A stretch of 14,637 bases of DNA from XYA12-FULL-58-9 sp001798605 (GTDB lineage Bacteria; Myxococcota; XYA12-FULL-58-9): assembly GCA_036736205.1 (NCBI GenBank), contig DAINMX010000162.1, positions 1 through 14,637 on the forward strand. The letters are read 5' to 3'. Shown here piece by piece: positions 9,199 through 14,637 of the stretch; the first letter of the stretch is position 1; every line of letters begins with the position of its first letter. Made by a program: the position numbers and the translations under genes. The notes below the pieces were generated by a model. That model did not search any database. It had not been told where the DNA came from and worked only from the letters and a program-made list of their open reading frames with translations.

Positions 9199-9429
9199 TC
9201 AGTCTCTGCCGGACGATATCGTTTCAATCTCATGCTCAGCCGTGAGCCAGTCTTGCAGCTCAAAGCCGGGTTCGAAGCCGCGCCGTTCTGCTGCGTAGTA
9301 CGCTGCTTCAGCTACCATGCTATGGCGATCTACTGCCGCAACATTGGGCACCACGGTCATCGTTATTGTGTTTGTGTGTCGCTTTTCTCTGTCTGTCTTC
9401 AAATCTGTCTTTTGGCTCTGCGTGCGCAT
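9199..9429 (-). CDS. DUF2934-family small protein
   Basis: A 76-residue protein. Its C-terminal half (residues about 38-70) carries the DUF2934 signature: VAEAAYYAAERRGFEPG followed by ELQDWLTAEHEI. This short helical domain is usually found in small stress-associated proteins of Proteobacteria and Acidobacteria, and its function is unknown. The N-terminal 35 residues are polar and basic and look disordered. The ATG at 9429 is supported by AAGGGA six bases upstream. An in-frame ATG at residue 24 (MTVVPN) is a less likely alternative. The gene lies 82 bp ahead of the glucan synthase on the same strand, and the 43-bp element at 9531-9573 lies 101 bp ahead of its start, so it probably heads the synthase operon. 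Confidence 0.75.
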   Translation of the reverse strand: MRTQSQKTDLKTDREKRHTNTITMTVVPNVAAVDRHSMVAEAAYYAAERRGFEPGFELQDWLTAEHEIETISSGRD

Positions 9430-9530
9430 GACTTATCCCTTTTCTTCTCGAGTTGGCTCTCGCGACGGTATTGCCGTATGCCAGCGCCCTATGCAACTGG
9501 TACAGTGCTAATAGTCCCATTGCTGAAGAT

Positions 9531-9573
9531 CGACTATGTGGAAGTTCCAACAACACACGTCGTAAAAGACGAC
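9531..9573 (-). promoter_or_regulatory. 43-bp shared element, copy A (ahead of DUF2934-glucan synthase)
   Basis: Read on the minus strand: GTCG (9562-9559 side), seven T-rich bases, CGAC, a 10-base spacer, then GGAACTTCC (9548-9540) and a CATAGTCG tail. The GTCGT/ACGAC arms form a perfect short hairpin with a TTTT-containing loop. TGGAACTTCCA is itself a palindrome here. It begins 12 bases after the BON gene stop and ends 101 bp before the DUF2934 start. Confidence 0.65.
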
Positions 9574-9585
9574 ATATGGAGTTGA

Positions 9586-10131
9586 CTACTCCTTCATGCC
9601 GACGAGAAGCTCGTTGTGCACGTCCTTGACTCCATTCGTGTCAAACGCGATGCACTCCGCGGTTCGCTTGATCGATTCGGAGCTGACACGACCGATGAGC
9701 GTCACCACCCCCTGCGAGGAGCCCACATCGATGTCTCCGGACTTGACGCCGGCCTTTTGGAACAGACGTGATTGAATGTTGAATTTGATCACTCCGTCAT
9801 CCCTCCGTTCGGCACTTGTCTGCTTTCCCACCGTGAGATCGTTTACGACCTTGATCACGTTCTCTGTGCGCCTTGCTACACGCTCAACCTCTTGGCGAGC
9901 CTCCTCTGTTTCCACCACACCCGTCAGGTAGACAACATCCTCTCGGGTTTCAACATCCACTCGGCTGGCTTTTACCTTCTCGTTGGCCTGCAGGGATGCC
10001 CGAATCACTGAGGAAATTCCTGCATCTGCACGCCGCGTTGCTGCCGGCACCATTGAGGAGGCGCAACCAACGAGAGCCACCAATCCGACACCAAACAGAA
10101 ATCCCCAGACCGTCGTGAACTTGTTTCTCAT
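9586..10131 (-). CDS. double-BON-domain lipoprotein (OsmY/BON family)
   Basis: A 181-residue protein with a basic N-terminus (MRNK), a hydrophobic signal segment and a lipobox LVGC giving a lipidated Cys23. Two BON domains follow, at about residues 36-100 (ISSVIRASLQAN...VVYLTGVVET...VNDLTVG) and about 112-180 (IKFNIQSRLFQ...GVVTLIGRVSSES...VHNELLVG). Each has the alpha-beta pattern and conserved glycine of OsmY-type modules. BON proteins are periplasmic or outer-membrane and bind phospholipid or other envelope surfaces. Many are induced by osmotic or envelope stress. The gene follows the RpoH-like sigma gene by 75 bp on the same strand, has no copy of the 43-bp element of its own, and is probably co-transcribed with the sigma gene. 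The start is ATG at 10131 with an AAAGG-type ribosome site. Confidence 0.88.
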   Translation of the reverse strand: MRNKFTTVWGFLFGVGLVALVGCASSMVPAATRRADAGISSVIRASLQANEKVKASRVDVETREDVVYLTGVVETEEARQEVERVARRTENVIKVVNDLTVGKQTSAERRDDGVIKFNIQSRLFQKAGVKSGDIDVGSSQGVVTLIGRVSSESIKRTAECIAFDTNGVKDVHNELLVGMKE

Positions 10132-10148
10132 GAGATACCTTTCTTTCT

Positions 10149-10191
10149 CGAACGTGTCTGCAATGCGAGTGACTGCAGTGACTGACGTTCG
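10149..10191 (-). repeat. inverted repeat between sigma factor and BON genes
   Basis: CGAACGT (10149-10155) and ACGTTCG (10185-10191) are perfect inverted copies 29 bases apart. Inside them CTGCA (10158-10162) and TGCAG (10174-10178) form a second nested pair, and AGTGACTG is repeated directly with a 9-base period (10168-10175, 10177-10184). It occupies most of the 75-bp gap ahead of the BON start. It could be a regulator site or an mRNA structure that sets expression of the BON gene relative to the sigma gene. Confidence 0.35.
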
Positions 10192-10206
10192 TACTGGGTT
10201 CTGCGA

Positions 10207-11073
10207 TCAGGCAACTAGCTGATCAATGTCGCCGCCTCGGATGAGCGCGGTTCGAATCTTGCGCAGAGCGTTGCTCTCGATCTGACGGGCGCGCTCGCGC
10301 GATATCTGGAAATGTTGGCCAATCTGCAGCAGCGTGTCCGGATCTTCGGCCATGAGCCGGTTCTTGATGATATAGCTCTCTCGGGCGTTGAGACCCCCGA
10401 TCGCCCGGGCTACCGAGCCATGCACGCGCTGTTGTTCTTCCCGCTCGGATATCTCGTCCTCTTGCAACACGTTGGACGAGCGCAGCAGATCACGTCGGGT
10501 TTCGCGTGCGCTGTGTTGGACCGGTGCATCGAGCGAGGAGTCGCGGTTAGCAAGTCGGTTCTCCATGATGCTGATATCGCATTCGTTAACCTCGAACTGG
10601 TTCGCGAGCAGAATTGCGCTCGCGGTCGTTCCATCGGGCGCTTGGCGATCGGCAGCCTCTCGCGCCAAACGCAGTTTAAAAAACAGCTTGCGACGCACGC
10701 GACCTGTACCCAACTTCACGAGCGACCATGAGCGGAGAATGAACTCGTAGATTTGGGCGCGGATCCACCAAACCGCATAGGTGACAAGACGGCAGCCGCG
10801 ATTGGGGTCGAACTTGCGCACCGCCAGCATCAAACCAATATTGCCTTCCTGGATCAGGTCGAGCAAATTCATATTGTAGCCCCGATACTCGTGGGCCACC
10901 CGCACGACAAAGCGGAGATTCGCAACTACGAGTTGGTTCGCAGCATCGAGATCCGCATGAGTGCGATAGCGTTCAGCGAGAGCAGCCTCCTGTTCGCGCG
11001 TCAAGAGTGGATGTTTGCTGACTTCAGCCATATATCGATCGACAGTGGTGTCACGCGTCGGGTCCGTTGCCAT
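10207..11073 (-). CDS. rpoH: RpoH-like (sigma-32 class) RNA polymerase sigma factor
   Basis: A 288-residue group-3 sigma factor. Region 1.2 is short (VDRYMAEVSKHPLLTREQE). Region 2 is well conserved at about residues 44-115 (NLRFVVRVAHEY, DLIQEGNIGLMLAVRKFDP, YAVWWIRAQIYEFILRSW). The RpoH-box area at about 126-140 reads RRKLFFKLRLA, against QRKLFFNLR in classical sigma-32. Region 4 with its helix-turn-helix is at about 227-277 (LNARESYIIKNRLM, FQISRERARQIESNALRKIR). Sigma-32 factors direct heat-shock transcription. Myxobacteria carry several RpoH-like paralogues with developmental or stress roles, so the exact regulon here is unknown. The start is ATG at 11073 with AAAGG upstream. The element at 11120-11162 lies 46 bp ahead, and a BON lipoprotein follows in the same unit. 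The rpoH name marks the family, not proven orthology. Confidence 0.88.
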   Translation of the reverse strand: MATDPTRDTTVDRYMAEVSKHPLLTREQEAALAERYRTHADLDAANQLVVANLRFVVRVAHEYRGYNMNLLDLIQEGNIGLMLAVRKFDPNRGCRLVTYAVWWIRAQIYEFILRSWSLVKLGTGRVRRKLFFKLRLAREAADRQAPDGTTASAILLANQFEVNECDISIMENRLANRDSSLDAPVQHSARETRRDLLRSSNVLQEDEISEREEQQRVHGSVARAIGGLNARESYIIKNRLMAEDPDTLLQIGQHFQISRERARQIESNALRKIRTALIRGGDIDQLVA

Positions 11074-11119
11074 GGAGTTTGCCTTTCGTTGGGCATACGC
11101 TAGACCCGAGGTCGGCCTG

Positions 11120-11162
11120 CGACTATGAGGAAGTTTCAGAGCACGCCGTCGAAAAAAGCGAC
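11120..11162 (-). promoter_or_regulatory. 43-bp shared element, copy B (ahead of sigma factor-BON)
   Basis: On the minus strand: GTCG, seven bases containing six T, CGAC, a 10-base spacer, GAAACTTCC (11137-11129), then TCATAGTCG. The hairpin arms GTCG/CGAC are perfect. It starts one base after the sugar-transferase stop codon and ends 46 bp before the sigma factor ATG. That is the shortest element-to-gene distance of the set and fits a promoter or promoter-proximal operator. Confidence 0.65.
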
Positions 11163-11163
11163 T

Positions 11164-12555
11164 TCAGCTCGCGCCACTGCCCCACAGCACGGCCGGCACG
11201 GTCATAACAATCAGCCGTGCGTCGATGGCAAGATTCCAGTTGTCGATGTACTTCAGGTCCAGTTGCATCCATTCGTCAAAGCTGACCTCATTTCGGCCGC
11301 CGACCTGCCAGAAGCAGGTCAGGCCGGGGCGCATCGACAACCTCCGGCGTTGCCATGCCGAGTATTGCTCGACCTCGGCGGGAAGGGCTGGCCGCGGTCC
11401 AACGATGGTCATGTCGCCGCGCAAGATATTGATGAGCTGCGGCAATTCGTCGATGCTGTACTTGCGGATGAACCGGCCGACCCTCGTCATCCGTGGATCG
11501 TTCCTCATTTTGAACACTGGGCCGGCCTGCTCGTTTGCCGACGAGAGCTGCGCCTGGAGAACCTCGGCGTTTGCAACCATCGACCTGAATTTGAGCATAT
11601 TGAACGAGTAGCCGTGCAGCCCGACGCGTCGTTGCCGAAATAACACGGGTCCGGCTGTGTTGAGCTTGATGGCTGCTGCCAAACCGACGAGCAGCGGCGA
11701 CATGATGACGAGTGCGCAGGTCGAAGCGAAAATATCAATGAGTCGCTTGATAGCATGCTGCGTCGGTTTGGACCGCACCGTCACGTAGTGCACGAAATCG
11801 TCTGGCGCTGGCGACGGAAACGGCGTGGCGCGCTCGTAGTCCAACGTACTGAGGGGAACCGCAAACGGCATTCCGATCTCCTCGCAGAGGCGCACGACTG
11901 CCTGCATCTCATGGCTCTGGGTCGTAATTTGACCGGCGATGTACACCTCGCCAACGGGGTGTTCCCTGAGAACGGTCAAGAGCGCGGTAGCGTTGCCAAA
12001 GACCGGCAAGCGACCGTCTGGCGACGTCGTTGACTCGCCGCTGAAGTCTAAGAAACCCATGACCTCGCGTCGGCGAGAGTATTCGGCGAGGTGTTTGGCC
12101 ACGGCGGCACCCACTGGACCGGTGCCAACAACCAACACCATGTCGGGAGCTCCCGGGTATCGCGCTTCCAGGCTGTCGATGATCAGAATTCGAATCAGAT
12201 TCTCGACGCCAAGAAACATGAGGCCGAACCCCAAGACGTCAACCACAGGCTCGCCGCCGTGGAGGACAAAGTCCGCGATGAACGTGACGCCCGTCGTTGC
12301 AACAACGGCCAGTGTCCCCATGGCCATGCTGTCAATCCAACTTCGCGGGGTACACGGCGAGTAAAGACGAAGAGCGGTGGCGCTCAGAATCCACGATGAG
12401 ATGGACAGCAATCCGGTTAACCAGAAGCCCAGTCCCGCCACGCGATTGGAGCCGCTCGTGGCCATGCTCAGCACCAAAAGCACGAGGATGATGTCGATGA
12501 CGAAATTCGCCTTCGCGACAAACCCAGGCACAATTCTGTCGAACCGCTCGTACAT
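11164..12555 (-). CDS. polyprenyl glycosylphosphotransferase (exopolysaccharide-initiating, WcaJ/WbaP type)
   Basis: A 463-residue inner-membrane enzyme expected to transfer a sugar-1-phosphate from a nucleotide sugar to undecaprenyl phosphate, the first step of lipid-linked exopolysaccharide repeat synthesis. About four N-terminal membrane helices (residues about 18-130) lead into a cytosolic nucleotide-binding-like domain (MVLVVGTGPVGAAVAKHL). Then come the membrane re-entrant helix near 270-295 (KRLIDIFAS...SPLLVGLAAAIKL) and the catalytic bacterial sugar-transferase domain: GPVLFRQRRVG, FNMLKFRSM, KYSIDELPQLINILRGDM, TIVGPRPALP, RPGLTCFWQVGGRNE and DLKYIDNW. Length and motif order are complete. 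The ATG at 12555 has GAGGAG seven bases upstream. No other glycosyltransferase, flippase or polymerase gene is visible beside it, so it may prime synthesis for a cluster elsewhere. The sugar is not predictable, glucose or galactose being usual. The 43-bp element at 12699-12741 lies 143 bp ahead. Confidence 0.9.
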   Translation of the reverse strand: MYERFDRIVPGFVAKANFVIDIILVLLVLSMATSGSNRVAGLGFWLTGLLSISSWILSATALRLYSPCTPRSWIDSMAMGTLAVVATTGVTFIADFVLHGGEPVVDVLGFGLMFLGVENLIRILIIDSLEARYPGAPDMVLVVGTGPVGAAVAKHLAEYSRRREVMGFLDFSGESTTSPDGRLPVFGNATALLTVLREHPVGEVYIAGQITTQSHEMQAVVRLCEEIGMPFAVPLSTLDYERATPFPSPAPDDFVHYVTVRSKPTQHAIKRLIDIFASTCALVIMSPLLVGLAAAIKLNTAGPVLFRQRRVGLHGYSFNMLKFRSMVANAEVLQAQLSSANEQAGPVFKMRNDPRMTRVGRFIRKYSIDELPQLINILRGDMTIVGPRPALPAEVEQYSAWQRRRLSMRPGLTCFWQVGGRNEVSFDEWMQLDLKYIDNWNLAIDARLIVMTVPAVLWGSGAS

Positions 12556-12698
12556 TCAAGGCTCCTCGCTTCTGCCCGTGGGTGGCCACGCGGTAGTCAC
12601 CGCGAGGTGCCCTCGGCGCAAAACACCAACAGGCACGTCGACATCCCAATCGACGCACCGCCGAAGACAATCGGTAATCTGGGTTTGCTAGGTCACTT

Positions 12699-12741
12699 CG
12701 ACTATGAGGAAGTTACAACGACACATGTCGACAAACACGAA
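12699..12741 (-). promoter_or_regulatory. 43-bp shared element, copy C (ahead of the sugar transferase)
   Basis: On the minus strand: TTCG (one change from GTCG), seven T-rich bases, CGAC, a 10-base spacer, GTAACTTCC (12716-12708), then TCATAGTCG. The tail from AACTTCC to GTCG is identical to copy B over 16 bases. It ends 143 bp before the sugar-transferase start. The rest of the 239-bp gap (12556-12794) holds only the small inverted repeat near the lipoprotein stop. Confidence 0.65.
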
Positions 12742-12773
12742 ACGGTGACTCCGGCGGCGTCTTCGTCGCAGCG

Positions 12774-12787
12774 GTCGAGGTCTCGAC
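12774..12787 (-). terminator. small inverted repeat just after the lipoprotein stop
   Basis: GTCGAG and CTCGAC are perfect inverted copies separated by two bases, starting seven bases past the lipoprotein stop codon. As RNA this gives a 5-bp stem with a 4-base loop. There is no T tract, so termination is only a possibility. Confidence 0.25.
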
Positions 12788-12794
12788 GATGTCG

Positions 12795-14234
12795 TCAGCG
12801 TTCGGACGAAATGATCTGGATGTGGTGTTGCTGAACGTCCGCACCATACGTGTCGTAGGCATAGGACATCACACCGGCACCCGTGGGCCACCCGGCAATA
12901 TGTAGCCAGTTGACCGGGTCGCCGAGGCCATTTTGGCGCCAGGCTTGAGTATCGTCGTAGGTGAGCCAGGTCGAGCCGTTGAAGTAACCCGACCGTTGGT
13001 AGGTGGGTCCCATAGGTTGGGCCCAAACCGCCCACGCCCTGGCTTCATCCTCTCCGATGGCGAAGCTCACGTACCAATTGGCGCCTGGCGTGGGATCCGG
13101 CGAGGGAAGGGCGGCTGGCGTCCAGACGCCAGTGGTGTCGATCCTGCCAAAGCTCAATCCTGTCTCGGGTGAGCCGTAACCGAGCCAGACGTAGTTGGCG
13201 GTGGCCACAGCATGACCCATCATGGGGCGGTTGTCGGCGTTGCCGCTCACCACGGCGACACCGATCGCGTTTGGGTCGACAGACCAGTCCGCCCCCATGG
13301 CGTTTAAACGCCATCGATGGATCTGCCCGTTGTTGGAACCGTCGTTGTAGTAGTACGGACCGAAGAAGAAGTGCAGCGACTTGTCGGCTGGGAGCTGCGC
13401 CCAGGAGTGATCGACATTGTGTTGTCCCATCTGGACATCCTGGTTGACGAACTCCACGAGAGCGTCTGGATCAGAATCGTTGTTCCTCCAGAAGGCACCC
13501 AAGACATCGTACCCAGCAGTCCCGTTCGTCACCTTTACCCAGTCGGAGCTGGTGACCGGAGCGAGCGCCCTCTCCCCTGCCACCGTGCGAGCCACGACCA
13601 GCCGCGCCTGTTCCTCGGTCGAGGGACGATCGATGCCGCTCACCATCAAGATGTGGGTTCCACTGCCGTCGATAACCTCTCGCATGTCGAGCTTGGCATA
13701 GAATGCACCACTGCCGGCCACATTGAATGTCGGCCCGGCCTGATTCTGCGCTTTCCAGCTCCAGCCCTTTACGTGTCCGCTCGCGTTGTGGGCGAGCGCG
13801 ATGCGGTTGTACCGCATGCTGGTGGCATTGATTTGATAAAAGGCATGGTGCACAGCGTACGTCTCCGTATCCTGCGTGATGCTGCTGAACCACGGGCGGT
13901 TGTGCTGAAGGTCGACATTGGGTTCGTCGTTTGTTGCAGCCAAGTAGCGCCAGGTGTTGCCTCGGTCATCGCTGACGAGCAGGTAGTAGCGATCCTCAAC
14001 CGACCCATTCCCGCAGTAGAACAGGCCATAGATATCCCCGGCCTCGTCGGGGGTGGTGTCGACACGCAAGGCCGCGTTCGATCCCGAGTCTGGAACAACC
14101 ATGTTCTTCCCGTTCGGCGGCAGCGGGAGCGTGTCGACCCAGGTGCGGATCGGCTCCTCCAAAAGCGCCTCCTCTTCTTCCGAAGCACAGGCGGCGAAAG
14201 CCAGAGACGTCAGCAGCATGATCTTCTTCAACAT
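12795..14234 (-). CDS. secreted lipoprotein with Asp-box (sialidase-like propeller)
   Basis: A 479-residue protein. The N-terminus MLKKIMLLTSLAFAAC is a lipoprotein signal with lipidated Cys16, followed by Ala-Ser and a Glu-rich linker (EEEEALLEEP), suggesting transport to the outer membrane or cell surface. Residues about 86-93, SDDRGNTW, match the Asp-box S-x-D-x-G-x-T-W found on the turns of BNR/sialidase beta-propellers. The rest is rich in Trp, Tyr, Asn and Asp and in short beta-strand patterns, as in carbohydrate-active or carbohydrate-binding propellers. I see no convincing set of sialidase catalytic residues, so enzyme activity is unproven. The ATG at 14234 is set by AGGAGGGA at 14246-14239; a longer frame from 14303 would bury the signal peptide. 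It is a single-gene unit with the 43-bp element 113 bp upstream. It may bind or trim a surface glycan, an inference from its neighbours. Confidence 0.75.
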   Translation of the reverse strand: MLKKIMLLTSLAFAACASEEEEALLEEPIRTWVDTLPLPPNGKNMVVPDSGSNAALRVDTTPDEAGDIYGLFYCGNGSVEDRYYLLVSDDRGNTWRYLAATNDEPNVDLQHNRPWFSSITQDTETYAVHHAFYQINATSMRYNRIALAHNASGHVKGWSWKAQNQAGPTFNVAGSGAFYAKLDMREVIDGSGTHILMVSGIDRPSTEEQARLVVARTVAGERALAPVTSSDWVKVTNGTAGYDVLGAFWRNNDSDPDALVEFVNQDVQMGQHNVDHSWAQLPADKSLHFFFGPYYYNDGSNNGQIHRWRLNAMGADWSVDPNAIGVAVVSGNADNRPMMGHAVATANYVWLGYGSPETGLSFGRIDTTGVWTPAALPSPDPTPGANWYVSFAIGEDEARAWAVWAQPMGPTYQRSGYFNGSTWLTYDDTQAWRQNGLGDPVNWLHIAGWPTGAGVMSYAYDTYGADVQQHHIQIISSER

Positions 14235-14238
14235 GGGA

Positions 14239-14246
14239 TCCCTCCT
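14239..14246 (-). promoter_or_regulatory. ribosome binding site of the Asp-box lipoprotein
   Basis: AGGAGGGA on the minus strand, with its GGAGG core six bases ahead of the ATG at 14234, is the strongest Shine-Dalgarno match in the window. It decides the start in favour of the form that begins directly with the lipoprotein signal peptide. Confidence 0.75.
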
Positions 14247-14347
14247 GGACCGTTGCGTCGCTCCCAACAACGAGCTTCTGGGGGTGAATCTCCCCGAGGC
14301 CACGTCGGTGCGTAACGAGAGGCTCTTCTAAGCGTCCGGGGGCAAAC

Positions 14348-14390
14348 GGACAATTAGGAAGTTCCAACGGGCGGCGTCGCAAAATACGAC
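14348..14390 (-). promoter_or_regulatory. 43-bp shared element, copy D (ahead of the Asp-box lipoprotein)
   Basis: On the minus strand: GTCG, seven T-rich bases, CGAC, a 10-base spacer, GGAACTTCC (14365-14357), then TAATTGTCC. It ends 113 bp before the lipoprotein ATG. Its distal half, ACAATTAGGAAGTTCC on the plus strand, is repeated exactly but inverted in copy E. Confidence 0.65.
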
Positions 14391-14517
14391 TCATTGCACG
14401 AACACGCGTCCGTTTCATGCGCGCCCGGGGCCAAGCACGCACGATCAACACCCAGTGAGCGGTTGCGGAGCTAGCGCAACATCCGCGCCATGACTTCTGC
14501 ACACGATCCAATTTGTT
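14391..14517. other. non-coding stretch between the inverted element pair
   Basis: About 127 bp with no convincing coding frame, part of the roughly 400-bp stretch upstream of the lipoprotein gene. It contains one clear hairpin, GTTGCG (14462-14467) and CGCAAC (14475-14480) around a 7-base loop, with GCG/CGC flanks that could extend it past a 3-base bulge. Nothing else is recognisable. It could be a divergent promoter region or the interior of a small inverted-repeat element. Confidence 0.4.
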
Positions 14518-14560
14518 GTCGGATATTCCGTCCCATCGTGACGGAACTTCCTAATTGTTG
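14518..14560 (+). promoter_or_regulatory. 43-bp shared element, copy E (opposite orientation)
   Basis: On the plus strand: GTCG, seven bases, CGTC (one change from CGAC), a 10-base spacer, GGAACTTCC (14543-14551), then TAATTGTTG. The outer arms are imperfect, but an inner CGGA/TCCG pair keeps a hairpin. All spacings equal those of copies A-D. By analogy it would serve a plus-strand gene starting beyond the right edge of the window. Confidence 0.6.
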
Positions 14561-14637
14561 GTTCCGTCGACCGGTCGCTACAGTCGCCACCGAAAGAAAT
14601 ACGCGCTGATGTGCAGCCCGAAAGCGTAGCGGTCGGC

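Noticed and set aside
9320..9556. 78-codon minus-strand frame overlapping the DUF2934 gene and copy A
   Set aside because: It overlaps the start of the DUF2934 gene in another frame, runs through the regulatory element and shows no family features.
14235..14303. 23-codon upstream extension of the lipoprotein gene
   Set aside because: It would place a polar leader before the lipoprotein signal, and the strong AGGAGGGA site lies directly ahead of the ATG at 14234.
13317..14315. 332-codon open frame on the plus strand opposite the Asp-box lipoprotein
   Set aside because: It lies antisense to a gene with a clear signal peptide, Asp-box and strong ribosome site. Its product has no recognisable domain and looks like a GC-rich antisense frame.
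9531..14560. Reading the 43-bp elements as a CRISPR array or as intrinsic terminators
   Set aside because: Copies are 1.4-1.6 kb apart with genes between them, so they are not a CRISPR array. The stems are only 4-5 bp with the T-rich part in the loop and not after the stem, so they are poor terminators although three follow stop codons.
9531..14560. Sigma-54 promoter at the shared element
   Set aside because: There is no TGGCAC-N5-TTGC pattern in any copy. The GGAACTT part resembles an ECF -35 box instead, without a conserved -10.
14578..14637. Short minus-strand frame open from the window edge, ending ...AYFFRWRL at a TAG
   Set aside because: It could be the C-terminus of a neighbouring gene, but 19 codons are too few to support it and other frames are also open here. 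If real, copy E would point toward that gene's 3' end, which bears on how the element is interpreted.

Overview
The window is about 60% GC by eye and looks like a chromosomal piece of a Gram-negative proteobacterium. The evidence is two lipoproteins, a cyclic beta-1,2-glucan synthase, a polyprenyl-phosphate sugar transferase and an RpoH-type sigma factor. Myxococcota/Deltaproteobacteria is my best guess, because of the RpoH-like sigma paralogue and the small CsbD, BON, DUF2934 and DUF3309-like stress proteins, but no rRNA or other marker is present to prove it.

Layout. At the left edge two small plus-strand genes lie in a row: the 3' end of a CsbD-family stress protein (1-111) and a tiny DUF3309-like membrane protein (197-358). 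They converge through a GC-rich hairpin on a long run of minus-strand genes filling the rest of the window. Read in the direction of transcription, from right to left, these are: an Asp-box lipoprotein (14234-12795); a polyprenyl glycosylphosphotransferase (12555-11164); an RpoH-like sigma factor (11073-10207) followed by a double-BON lipoprotein (10131-9586); and a DUF2934 protein (9429-9199) followed by a cyclic beta-1,2-glucan synthase of about 2,900 codons (9116-408). The synthase is cut by one in-frame TGA (7913-7911) into a 401-codon N-terminal part and a 2,486-codon part holding all recognisable catalytic domains.

The most striking signal is not a gene. A 43-bp bipartite element, GGAAGTTNC-N10-GTCG-N7-CGAC (read on the minus strand: GTCG-N7-CGAC-N10-GNAACTTCC), occurs five times with identical internal spacing and only in intergenic DNA. 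Four copies have the same orientation, and one stands ahead of each of the four minus-strand transcription units (the DUF2934-synthase pair, the sigma-BON pair, the sugar transferase and the lipoprotein). The fifth faces the other way near the right edge and forms an inverted pair with the fourth. In three copies the minus strand reads GGAACTT, like the -35 box of RpoE-type ECF sigma factors. I read this as a shared regulatory site tying envelope glucan, exopolysaccharide and stress functions into one regulon. A small mobile or REP-like repeat is the main alternative.

Functionally the window suggests an envelope and osmotic-stress module: a dedicated sigma factor, periplasmic or outer-membrane BON and Asp-box lipoproteins, a sugar transferase that starts lipid-linked glycan synthesis, and a periplasmic cyclic glucan synthase. 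That joint role is inference from neighbours and the shared element.
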